Origin: Fistularia commersonii
Taxonomy: Eukaryota > Chordata > Actinopteri > Syngnathiformes > Fistulariidae
NCBI GenBank assembly: GCA_037954325.1
Contig: JBBMNZ010000018.1
Span: forward strand, 10,182,501-10,246,500
Length of the DNA: 64,000 nucleotides
Direction of reading: 5' to 3'
The notes below the pieces were generated by a model. The model was not told where the DNA came from. It did not search any database and saw nothing but the letters and a program-made list of their open reading frames with translations. Each line of letters starts with the position of its first letter. Position 1 is the first letter of the stretch. Shown one piece after another: positions 25,300 through 36,489 of this stretch. The translations under genes and the position numbers were made by a program.

Positions 25300-26350
25300 C
25301 TCTGTCAGGGAGGTCAGGGAAACGGAATCAAAGTAGTCCATGTTCACAGCCTCCATTGTGGAAAAAGGTGAAGAAAGTTATGTAGAAGAACACGGAAAGC
25401 TTTTAGCTTGGTTAACCCAAATGCGTATTGAAACTACAGGTGTATGAAGGCTGAAGGTCTGCGGGGTTAATGGTCGCGGAAGAGAAAAACTCAACTGGAA
25501 CACTTCAACTGCAAGTACTGTTTTCATCTTCTCAGCACAAAATCAAAACATGATTCCAGAGGGTGATAAAGCTCACCAGGACTGCCCTTTGTCACAGTCA
25601 TGTTTGTGGTTTGCACAGACAGTATCTCTGGGTGCAGCCAGAGGTGAGTGCTAGGTATGCATACTTCAGAATCACCTCTGCATTTCTCAGATGATGCAAA
25701 CCTGGTGGACGCTCCATATGGCCTCCAGAAAGCACTTACTTGCTCTACTTGACTTACTATAGTCAAGTAGGAATTGGTGGACATCCCTCTTTTGCCACCT
25801 GAGTTACAGGCCATCGAGGCATGGACTATATCTGAAGTCTGACCGTGTTCTGTAATATCTGGCACCACAACATTAGCTGGTGATCCCTAAAGTCATGAAA
25901 GTTGTGTGGTGGATGGTTAATGGATCATACTTGCTTGTCCAGCATATTCCCAAATGCTCAATGAAGACCACTGGCCAGACAGATTTGGGTTTTGACTAAA
26001 TAACAAGTTGCTGGATGCTAGTGGCTGAAATGAGATTTCTCTGCTGGATCGCTTTGCTTATCCTCAGGGATGAGCACAGACACTCAAGCGCTGTCAGAGT
26101 ACAGTCACTTGTTATTTGCATTGAAAGGAGTCAGTTGAGTTGGTGTTGGCATTTGGTGAGGATGCATCCAGGGTGCCTCCTGTTAAAGGCTTTACATGCA
26201 CATCCACCTTGCGGGAGGCCCCCTGTTTGACCCTGAGTAAACTCGACGGAGTATACATTGTGTCAGGGAACACCGAGGGCTCCCACAGGGAGAGAGCTCG
26301 GGCGTGCAGCGTGGATGGGGATATTGGATTCAACCTACACAATTTGCAAT
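25300..26350 (+). mobile_element. Rex3-type LINE fragment (RTE clade), 3' half of reverse transcriptase
   Basis: The plus strand carries blocks recalled from the Rex3 family. About 25320-25365 matches its 'ccatgttc...cctccattgt' segment. The conserved 'aggactgccctttgtcac' block lies at 25581-25598. A degenerate catalytic site reading FSDDANLV (about 25684) stands where FADD is expected. The C-terminal part IERSQLSWCWHLVRMHPG lies at about 26122-26175. Frame breaks are numerous and the middle (about 25740-26010) is strongly diverged or partly deleted. In an intact element the protein copies its own RNA at a nicked target. The minus-strand open frames here are shadows. Confidence 0.75.
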
Positions 26351-29300
26351 GACTACAACTAAGCTCTGGATAAGTATTGTCTCTTTAAAGATGCGGCTGA
26401 AAGGAGGAATATGCTACTGTGCTGCTGACACAAAAACTGTTTACAATTTCAGTAATTGGATTAAAAACACATTAAAATGACCCCTTAGATAAAAAAAATA
26501 AGGGCCAAACTGCAGAGCCAGCAACTGGAGAGCTTGAAAAATAATAATGAACTAATAAAATATTGATTATTAGTGGTCACTAAAATACCAAGATTCGACC
26601 ACATCTTATTGTCTCAGGCACTCAGTCCATACCAAAGCTGAAATAGTCTATTTATGATGTCAGTTTTACTGTCAGATTTCAGATCAGATATTAGTTTCTC
26701 AAAGGTGTTTTCAACCAATTTTGTACACACCTCTGAATAAAATTTCCTGCAGGGTGTTAATCTGCTGTAAAGTTCTCTAATTATTTTTTGATGAGGGAAA
26801 AAAAAATTAATCAAGATTTTTAATCTTTTTTTTGTCATGTTTCTACTCTTTGTTTCTCATGCATGAATTGAAACTGTGCAATAAATAAAAGATAGATATA
26901 ATAAATAACCTGAATCTATAAAAAAATACCTTGTGTAAAAAAAATAAAATAAAAATTAGTACATCCTCTTTCAAGTTAACATTAACCACAAGAGTTTTTT
27001 GGTTTTGTAATTAAATATGTCAGTTTGTGTTCTTTGTTTAAATCTGTTGAGGTGAGATATTTTTAATTAAAGACTTTAACTGAAGATTCCACAGATCATT
27101 CTGTTTACACAACCGAGGCGACATTAAAGAAAAAAGAAACCTACATAGGTAGGCATTAAATTTGTCTTTCAAATTCTAAAAAATCAAAATACTTAGAAAG
27201 ACTGAAAGAGATCCTAGGCTGTCATCATTAGTACCATGTCTAGGGGGGTAGCATCTTAAGACGTTGTGCAACAGTTTACGATGCCTTTCACATCAATGTC
27301 AGTGCAGAATTAAAAAAATAGATGTAAACATAATAAATCTTGTCTTCAGAGGAATGACATTGTGTGGTCTCAGGCTTGGAGGGTTTTTTTTTTTTTCTCA
27401 TTTCACACGAAGTATAGGTCGTTCGACTCATATTTGAACTTTATCTGCTTTGCACCATGGAAATGATCCAGTCTCTGAGTGGTTACAAAAAAGGCTTTGG
27501 ATTTGACATACTGACAGTGAGTCAGTATAATAATAGAATGTATTTTTCCAGACACGTCCATTACCTGCCACAGTGCAGATGTAGATTGCAGTTTAAATTA
27601 AATATCTTTAGCTTTGTATCCACATTTTTTTCTGTTTATTTGAAAACTAAAAGATGTTCATAAATATGTGGCGTCTTAACAGCTTAAGGTTGTAAAACAT
27701 CAAGTGCTTTGACTACTTGAGAGTTTCCTGCATGCACGTACAAACATTAAAAGATATTTGACAAATTCTAATTATTTCTTGTTTACAAAACAGAATGAAA
27801 AAAGGGCTCTTTTTTTTTTAGGGGAAAGATCTTTTTACTAGTTTAGAGAGTGAAGAACCACTGCAAAGATTCAGTTGGAAAACTCGGGGACCTGCTGCAT
27901 TACCAGCCAACACTTACCATTGGGACCGCTATATTCATTTTACCGAAATCACAAAAATAAATGAGGCCTAGAGGGAAAAGTGAAGAAACCCTTGCTTCAT
28001 AAAAGACAAAAGAAAACTGTATCACACATGCAATAAATGGGAGCATGAGTGATGATCTTGAACTGCATTTTTCAATCTTGACTTTTGAAATCTAAAGGGC
28101 AGACCCAATGCCACAATAGGGCTCAGCCTCAGGTTTATTTTATGCCCTGTCAATTATAAAATACCTTTTAACCTTCTGCCAGTGTTTAGGTCGAATCTGA
28201 CACCTTTGCAACTTTAAAACCATTAAACTGGATATGTTCCGCATGATTCCCTCTTCACCATGAGTTTTCTTTGACACAAAGGTGTTTCCAGTGAAAGCAA
28301 GGATCGCTGTGAGAAAAATATCATGTGTACCCATCACATAAATATCATACACTTATAGCTATGATGTGGTATTTTCTAAACACAACCAGTTAAGTTGTTG
28401 GTAAAAATTAGCAGAAATTTGAGTTGCAAAGCCGAAACACCACTGTGGTCCTTAAACTGCTGTCTCTGGGTCTATGGGAATTCAGAAAAGACAAAGGGAT
28501 GTTGGTCGTGATAATGTCTTTGTTTTGTGCCTACTTTGCACATAAACCCCCCCTGCTGAATAAGTATCACATCTGAACCAGGCATTCGGACTCTATAAAG
28601 ATTTTCCATGGCTGGGCTTGGGAAAGCTTTATTGACTGTTATTCTTAATCAACAGCATTTTCTCACAAAGGTCTCCTCACATGCGTTTCTCCATGCATCA
28701 GAGGTAGGCGGACTTTAAAAAAATTCTAGGGGTTTAGATAACACACACACACCTATACTGTATATGTGTGTATGTGTTTGTAAAAACAACATTATGATGA
28801 AACTAAGAACTCAAGTGTGTGAATTTGTGTAAATGAGGCTGTAATAGTTGGTCAATCAACATGCTTTCTAAAGCTGTGATTTGAGGTGGGATAAAGAGCA
28901 ATGGCTGGTAAAAAATAGTTAAGCCGAGCTGATTGCACAATAAACTCCAGTGAAGCCAGCAGAGTGTCTTATTGCTCTGGGATACAACACTTTGAAACCT
29001 GCCAAGTTCATTTGTTTCACTGGCCAGAGATGAAATTTGGAGTAAACAAACAGGAATGGACAGCGCGCACACACACACACACACACACAAAAAAAAAAAA
29101 ACAACAACTCCCAATAAAAAAAAAATAGAAAAATCCTGCATTGGTGATGAAGGTCAATTTGAAGAACTGCAAGTGATCTATGGATAAATCGCATCATCGC
29201 TTTCTCAGCCCACTGATTGTCTCAGATGACCTGAATCTGCAGAACTGTTTTGACTTGACACTGTAGCCATGAGGGTCCACACAACATAAATAACCCCCAT

Positions 29301-30630
29301 ACTCATTAACATTACTTATCAAGTAATGAATTGCAAATGAAGTGCTGACTACCATTAGAACTCCATCCATTACAACATCCACACTCTCGACTTAATCTCA
29401 GATAATCCATATAGCTAATATAAACATAATTACAGCATTATATCCATTGATACTAGTTGGTGACACATAACAGTTGGTCTTTTGGGATTTCACAGTCCCA
29501 CAGATCATCTCGCAAGTCTTCTTCTCTTCATCTTCTCCATTGGCAGAATATTACATTTAAACTGCAGCAGAGGAAGGTGTTTTCATTGAGCTTTTGTGAC
29601 AAAACTTTCATCAGAGGAAAAGTAAGACACTTGTAGGCTCGCCAATGTTCAAAACAACAGACATCCATTTCCACTTTTGCCCAGTCTTTACAAAACACAG
29701 GCTCTGGTCCAACAACATCTTCTCGTGTGGCATTGAATTTGTCTTTTTCTGTTTCTTTATCCTACTTATAACAAAACTGAATTGGCATATACACTCTCAT
29801 GCTCTGATTCCAACCATGATCTTTTCAGCCAATGGAACAGTAATTCAAACATCTGTCATACCTTCCTCAACAAATACTCTACGCACGTGATGAGGGCTCA
29901 TTTAAATTCACTCCACAGCTATTTTCTTCAATGGTGTCAAGATAGACCGTCAGTTTCCATCGTAGCAAAATCCCAAGAGGCTGAATTCAAAAAGTGAAGG
30001 CTTGTGTGTGTGTTTGCATCATAATATGGTGTCTAATCTTAAATCAGGATTAAATAGTGTATTGCCCATGGACAGCGTCAAGACTGAATTCTGAATCTTT
30101 CGTTGACACGGCTGAGATAAGTTCCACATTTCAGATACAGGCCTCCATGGCTAACACCAATTTCAGATGTGAGGATCACAAAGCAAGTCAAGAGACTTGT
30201 CCTTAAACGAACCACAGGATGAACCGTTAGGTGTCTTTCACAGCTGGAGAAAACGGTGAAAAGAAACGGTGGAAAGAAAAAAATGCAAAATAAAAAAAAT
30301 AAATTAAATGGTTATATTTATTCGATAATTTGTACTATAAGTTATTTTTCACGTAGCTTCACCGTTTTTATTTGTTCTTTTTTCAAAATCACTAAAAAGA
30401 TTCCCATTTACCATTCGAATATGAAGAAGAGACATGCGCTGACTCGGGAACCAGCGGATCCCGCTCTGGATTGCGCAATGATTCTGCTAACTGTGCTGGC
30501 ATGCTATGCACTGAGACCATAGTGCTGTGTCTGTGGATGTCAATATTAAAAAAACCTTTTAATATATGAGTTAAAGTTCCATAGTTTAGCTGATTTTTTT
30601 TTCATCAACGACTGCAAAGAGACATTAAGT
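26351..30630. other. Gene-free stretch
   Basis: AT-rich single-copy sequence without a supportable gene. It has a CA/TG patch near 28740-28780 and a CA run passing into A runs at 29067-29101. Open frames of 60-112 codons have no recognisable motif, and the leucine/valine/cysteine-rich minus frames around 29070 are repeat translations. Confidence 0.55.
29067..29101. repeat. (CA)n followed by poly(A)
   Basis: About 11 CA units then about 12 A; a second A run lies at 29117-29126. Confidence 0.9.
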
Positions 30631-30638
30631 GAGGCACG

Positions 30639-31182
30639 CAGTGACGGTGCCTCATGGTAGGGGGCACCACTTATACCAGGGATTCTTCTTACTACTCGGC
30701 TACAGCATATTAGAATTAGCAATAGTAAGCTACAGTAAACAGTTCGCAAGTCAAGTGCAGCCATCCAGTTATTTTTTTGCCAATCTCATCGGGCTGTATG
30801 GCTCAGAAAAGGTGAGGGATGAATGTAAATCTCCTGGGCAGCTTCTCAACTTTTTGGCCCAGAAAGCTCTTATTCAAACTGTTTTTGAGGCAACAAAGTT
30901 GCTCTGGCCGGTGATCAACTTTCCGGCTACGGCAGCATCAGTGGAGCGGTCATTCAGTAAGAGATAAAAAGGTAAGAGATAATAAGATTTTTTTTTCCAT
31001 GTGCTTTTTTCTATGCTACAGTTTGTATGTGAAAAGAATGCTGTTATGATATTTCAAACAAAACACGTCAACTGCTGCCAATAAAATGGTGAATATGCTA
31101 CTCTGTAGGGTTCATATGTTTGTAAATCTGACTGCAATGACGTCAGTGCTTCACCAGCCATGAACCTCATCGCACGTCACTG
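30639..31182 (+). mobile_element. hAT transposon relic with transposase C-terminal domain
   Basis: The plus-strand frame ending at 30965 contains LWPVINFPATAASVERSFS (about 30900-30956). This is the hallmark of the hAT transposase C-terminal dimerisation region (hydrophobic stretch, then S-x-E-R-x-F-S), preceded by a plausible upstream segment (CKSPGQLLNFLAQKALIQTV). The frame ends just after the motif, so it is only the last part of the protein, and the DDE catalytic region is missing. The right end 'catcgcacgtcactg' (31168-31182) and the sequence before it ('tgcttcaccagccatgaacc') look like the end of a common fish hAT family. Its reverse complement begins CAGTGACGTGC, close to CAGTGACGGTGC at 30639-30650. 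No matching 8-bp target duplication was found, so the ends are uncertain. Confidence 0.6.
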
Positions 31183-34100
31183 GTTTCAGACCCTTCCCAA
31201 TGTTAGAGACAAGCTATTTTGTTGTAACTGTTAATGAAAACGCTATATTGTTTTTACACACCCTTACCTGGACTGCTTGTCAATTGTTCTGTTTGAACTT
31301 CACTGTCATGGATTTGTGGACTCTGTGTCATTAATTTGAGTAAAATATTTCATGAAGATGATGTTATAGGGGCATTTTTGATTTTGCTGAAGGCCAAATC
31401 CAATCCTTAATGTTTGGGAGGAGTTTCTGAATATAGATTGCTGCCTGGTCTATCAATGACTTTGTTATTTAAAAGAAATTATCTAAACAAATAGATGTGG
31501 CATAACAAAAGACTCAACTGAATATTTACCTTGCATTTTTTGCAAGATTTTTGAGAAATTTAAAAAATCCAACTCTTTCTAGTATATAATGTGCCTCCCT
31601 AGAACTACTATCAGCCAGAGTATGCATGTGGATCTTGTTGATAAAAGTCAACTATTAAAACAACACATTATCTTATTAGGTCCAACAGCATTTTGACACT
31701 AAAAAGAAATGTTTCTCCGACCTGACTTGATTAGTTTGTTTTAGGCGGGGAGCCAAAAATAGTGAGGAGTTGGTTCAATATGTGTGTTGTACTGTATTTC
31801 AATGTTAGTATTATCGGTGGTATCAGAAAAAGGTATTTTTGTTGAGTTCTTCCAGAACTGTTTTTATTGTCAGAGTGATAACCTGTGTACAAAATGTTCT
31901 CAAGTTTTACTTTCCGACCACGTCATATCACAGCAAAGGTCAGAAACGTGACAGTTTTGGATTCACTAAATCCCCAGAAGACCAAGCTGAACACAGTTAT
32001 AATGTCCCCTGCTGTGAAAGATGGTACAATTGTGACCAAGGGAGGATAAGGATGTTTTTTGTGATCATTGTGGGCAGTACACTGCTATATATGTGCACCA
32101 CCGTGCCTTTACTACTTTACATCTTACTGTCTTTTACAGTATGACTTTACAAAAAATATTTCAATTATTCTCCATATCACTTATACCACACAAGTTCCTA
32201 TGTGCAAAGTTGATGGCTAAAATTTATATATTTTTCTAAAAATGGTGTCAGGCTAGACTTATTATGCACATACGATACTATGTATAAAACAAATAAAAAA
32301 AACAATATTTAGCAAAAGTGGCAACACATTGATTTTATAAAGGAGTGTGGCTGTTGGCTTGTTAGCTGCAAAGATATAAAGCAAATATGTATGTTACATC
32401 CTAAAATACTTATTTTTTTTTATATAAAATAGACAATGTAATTATGATTATTAGGATTGTGACAAATTTTCTCAACAATAACTTTATTTGAAGGTATTCA
32501 CCATAGGGCAGTTTTGAATACATACTTAACTAATGAACCCCTGCTTAAACAATGGGTTGAAAGAGTAGGTTTTAGGTGATGAGTTCTTAATGGTTTAGAA
32601 AAAGAATTGTATCTAAATGAGGAGCTTTGTGCAACCATAAATTTTGCATCACATACGCTCTCCCACTGCCTTCCACACATATTCTACAAACCGTGTTCTC
32701 GATGGATATAAAGTCTCTCACTTTTAAAAGAAATGCATGCTGGCACTAGTACCACTCAGTGCTGTGCACTGATATAGATCATAAATAGCTGGGCTGTTAT
32801 CCAGTGGCAGCAGGACGGGTTAGTTCTGTGTAACTCTTGGCTGAGTTGATTCCTTAAGTCTCCCTCCTAATTAATACAAGGGAGTGGAGACATTGTCAAG
32901 CCCGCTGTGTTCCAGTTGTATTTGTTGCTTTTTTGTGTTTTTTTTTCCCCCAAAATATTCTTAGTATACACAAAGCGAGGATGAAACTAAATCAAGTGAA
33001 AGGTTTTGTATTTTCACAGGGTCTTTAATTCACCTCTCTTGTTAAAACACAGATTTCAACAGTTTGCTTTGAAAGTCACTTAACAGAGCGTGAATAGTTT
33101 CTTGTTGTGCATTAAACAATTTATTTGTCTCAATATAGAATAGAATACATGTACATGAATATTTATGGCATATTTGCCCTATAGAGGTATCTGTGAAACA
33201 TCAACATCTGCAAGCTTACTCACTATTACGATTTCTATGGAGGTGCGATTGCTATGGGGCCATTACTATGGAGGTGAAAAGGAGTATTTTATTATGATAA
33301 TTGAAATGTACCTGTTTTCTACCCACCACATCAAGTTTCAGAACATTGAATTGAACAATCATGTGTGTTGAGGACGGTCTATTGTATCAGAGGTCAGCTC
33401 ATATATACTGGGAGCAGAGAAACAGAGACAGAGACTTGGTCTGCTTCTCTTCCAGCAGGACTCTGATTCATTGATTATAGTGAGCCCCTTTTATACAAAG
33501 AATGAACACTACAGGTATTGAGAAGGACAGAGCTGTACTTACATAAGGCGTGGTACATATAGGCAAAGGAATGTGGAATGGTACCTAACTTCAAGGCCGT
33601 TGCAGGACCTTGGGATGATTCAAATGGGGTTGAGAGCATCAATGGGAGTGTGTCTTAGAAAGAAGTGGAAAAGTGCAGAGAAATCATTAAACAAAAGGAT
33701 GGTAACAGAAAATTGTCTAACAATGTGGGATTTCCGTATAGGAATATTGACAAATATAGATAATGGAGCATGTTAAAGTTGATGAATATAATTATTATTG
33801 TAGCCCCTGGCTTTCCGGTCTTTATCAGACACTCACTTTGAATAACATATGGGTAGATTGAACAAAACATGGTTGATTCAATAAAAGAAGTCACGGTGTT
33901 TCGATTATTCGTGAAGAAAATATTGCTGAGAAAATTATACTACCACTTTTAAGTATATAGTGCATCATCTGGATGAGTTTAAATGAAATAATGGTATTGA
34001 GATTAATTGGTCTGTGCAAGTGCAGGAATAACAGCCGGCTTTATCCTTGTGGAGAACATTCATGCAATGCTGTTGAACATGTAAGGAAAAAAAATCTAGA

Positions 34101-34221
34101 TATTATAACAGAAATAAAGCTTAATATTGAGATTGACATGCAATCTTTCTTTTCTTGTGTCAAACTGGCGCTTGCTTAACAAGACCCTCGTAATCAGTCA
34201 CTGCCTACATGCAATGCACTC
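31183..34221. other. Gene-free stretch
   Basis: No gene or clear repeat. A 101-codon plus frame (31839-32144) ends in a hydrophobic stretch but has no family signature or splice context. Around 33390-33520 a segment rich in 'cagagaaacagagacagaga' followed by CT-rich sequence loosely resembles a retroelement LTR, but no second copy was found in the window. Confidence 0.5.
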
Positions 34222-34416
34222 CATTAGAGCAGGGGTGTCAAATTCAAGGCCCACGAGCTGCTGGATCGCTGGTATCTTTTAGCTCGCAAAGGTTTCAAGG
34301 GTGAATTAAACAATAGGTACTGCGGTTAATATGTCATGATTTGTCTCCCACTTGAGAATAGATTTTCTTCCATGTGGTCCATGAGCTAAAATGAGTTTGA
34401 CACCCCTGCATGAGAG
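34222..34416. mobile_element. 179-bp hAT-type miniature transposon with target duplication
   Basis: The element spans 34230-34408. Its ends are inverted repeats CAGGGGTGTCAAATTCA (34230-34246) and TGAGTTTGACACCCCTG (34392-34408), identical at 16 of 17 positions. Flanking 8-bp direct repeats are CATTAGAG (34222-34229) and CATGAGAG (34409-34416), identical at 7 of 8. These are hAT-type ends. The element is too short to encode anything and must have been moved by a transposase made elsewhere. Confidence 0.85.
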
Positions 34417-35387
34417 GAATAGAAAACTGGTTATGATCCAAAGATTCAGTACACCTCTCATGCATTTATTTATGTATGTATTTGTTTACTGATCTTTTTA
34501 AATTTGTTTTTATTTATATTTATTTGTGTGTATTTATGATTACATGGTGAGTTTGTATTTTAGTTAATCTATGGAACCTAATGGTGATTATTTCAAAAAA
34601 ATGTGTTTTTGCTTTGATTATGTGTTTTTATGCCAAAAAACATTGCTTGTCGGCTGACCATATGCAACCAACAATTTTGTAATGCTTTTTGGAGAAACTA
34701 ATCTGATTTTGTGGTTTGTTGCCACTCAGGTACACAGGAGCCCACAGGACAGTCGTCTCCAGACAAAGGAAGGCCAAAATGTGTGAGAGGTTGGTTATCA
34801 AAACACAGGCACGTTTGAACTTCAGACAGAAGTAGGATCATCGTCAGACGGAAGCTAATGCCAAAGGGCTGGATAGGTATAGAGAGAGGAAATGACTTTA
34901 CTCTCCTGGTCCCAGTATGTCTTTGTACCCCTGCCCCAGGGACAAGAAATGGCAGGTACACAGAAAATAAAACTACTCTGGTACATGTTCCAAACTACCC
35001 TTGCACTCCTATCTCTGCAGCTCATGATGGCTGCCATATGCCATTCACTCTTCCACAGTTGAATCTGTGAAGTGCCAGACACATTGTTTTCACCAACTCA
35101 TATAATAGGTTGTTCACACCTTAGCAATGTGCAAAGTCTAATTAGAAAAAGTGATACCCACATTCAGATGTATCCATTGCATATCAGGTAGAGGGTGGCA
35201 TCCCCTTTGTTTCAAAATTAATTATTAATCATTATTTTCATTAATTCATTATTATTGTTAATGTTTTCTTTTTTCCAACATAGTTATCAAGAGTACAGCT
35301 GCAGGTGTGATCTTTTTCTTATTACAGTTTTGCTCCCTCAACCCTTTCATAACCCTCTTACATCTACTCTACTCTATGCATATACAA

Positions 35388-35540
<153 letters not shown>

Positions 35541-36285
35541 TCTAATTAATGATTAATTTATTCTAATGGTGTTACTTTTTTTTTTTTTCAAGCTCATGGA
35601 CGTTAGTTAAACCCCATGGATGAGCCAGAGTAGCGATTCACTGGGACTAAATGCTCTTTGCAAATTCCAATTAATCATAAAATGTCCCATTCATTATTAT
35701 TTCTATATTAATATCCTCCAGTATAAGGTGGATCATATAGGGGCATTAAACATAGAATGTGAGTTTAAGAGGAGTAGTGTTTTATTTTCTAGGGCACAAT
35801 TATACTTGTGTCCTAGAACAATGACAATGACCCCCAGCTTCTTTAGGAGCATTAAAAATTAAAAAAGAATAAAAGGGTTCATTAAAATCATTATTTTTAA
35901 ATGTTGCTTTCTGCACCATCATCATCTTCCTTAAACCAACTTTTTCCACCACTCCTCCTTCCATCAAATTCATCATTATCCAAACTATGGATATTTCTTC
36001 CTCTTTCAAGCCAAAATCAATAATTGTTGATTTTTCTATTTAGTTCCTTGTTAGAATTTCATTTTATCTATTATTTTTCTCTCAAGAGGTGTCCTCAGTG
36101 TGGCTTTATATGACGGTAAGATGATAAATAACTTGCCAAAGTACACAACTGAGGAGCACTTTATTTTCACTCAAATAATGGTCTTTGTTTATGGTACCAC
36201 TACACTCGAAGGCACTCTCAGATGGAGACAACAGAATAACCTAGTGTTACAGTTTTATGACTTTTCTCTGTGTTATACTTCATCT

Positions 36286-36489
36286 TGTCAAGGACTGGTA
36301 GAACTCTACACTTGAGTTTTATCATAACTATTTAGAAAATGGAATGCATTTCATGCAATCAAAGATAGGAATGTGTTAAGATAGAACTGTCAAGGACTGG
36401 GGCAATTCTACACATGTTTTATTAGACCTATTAAGAAAATGTTGTGTATTTTATGTAAGGAGCAAACACAGATGTGTTGAGATAGACCA
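36286..36489 (+). repeat. Diverged two-unit tandem duplication, 102-bp unit
   Basis: Unit 1 (36286-36387) and unit 2 (36388-36489) both begin 'tgtcaaggactgg', both contain 'ctacac' and a 'tttagaaaat'/'ttaagaaaat' block, and both end 'gtgtt(a/g)agatagac/aac'. The match extends over the whole unit with many substitutions, so the duplication is old. Confidence 0.8.

Noticed and set aside
25524..25868. 114-codon minus frame
   Set aside because: Complement of the Rex3 reverse transcriptase fragment.
33390..33560. LTR-like segment with CAGAGA repeats and CT-rich sequence
   Set aside because: No partner repeat, primer-binding site or polypurine tract could be found.
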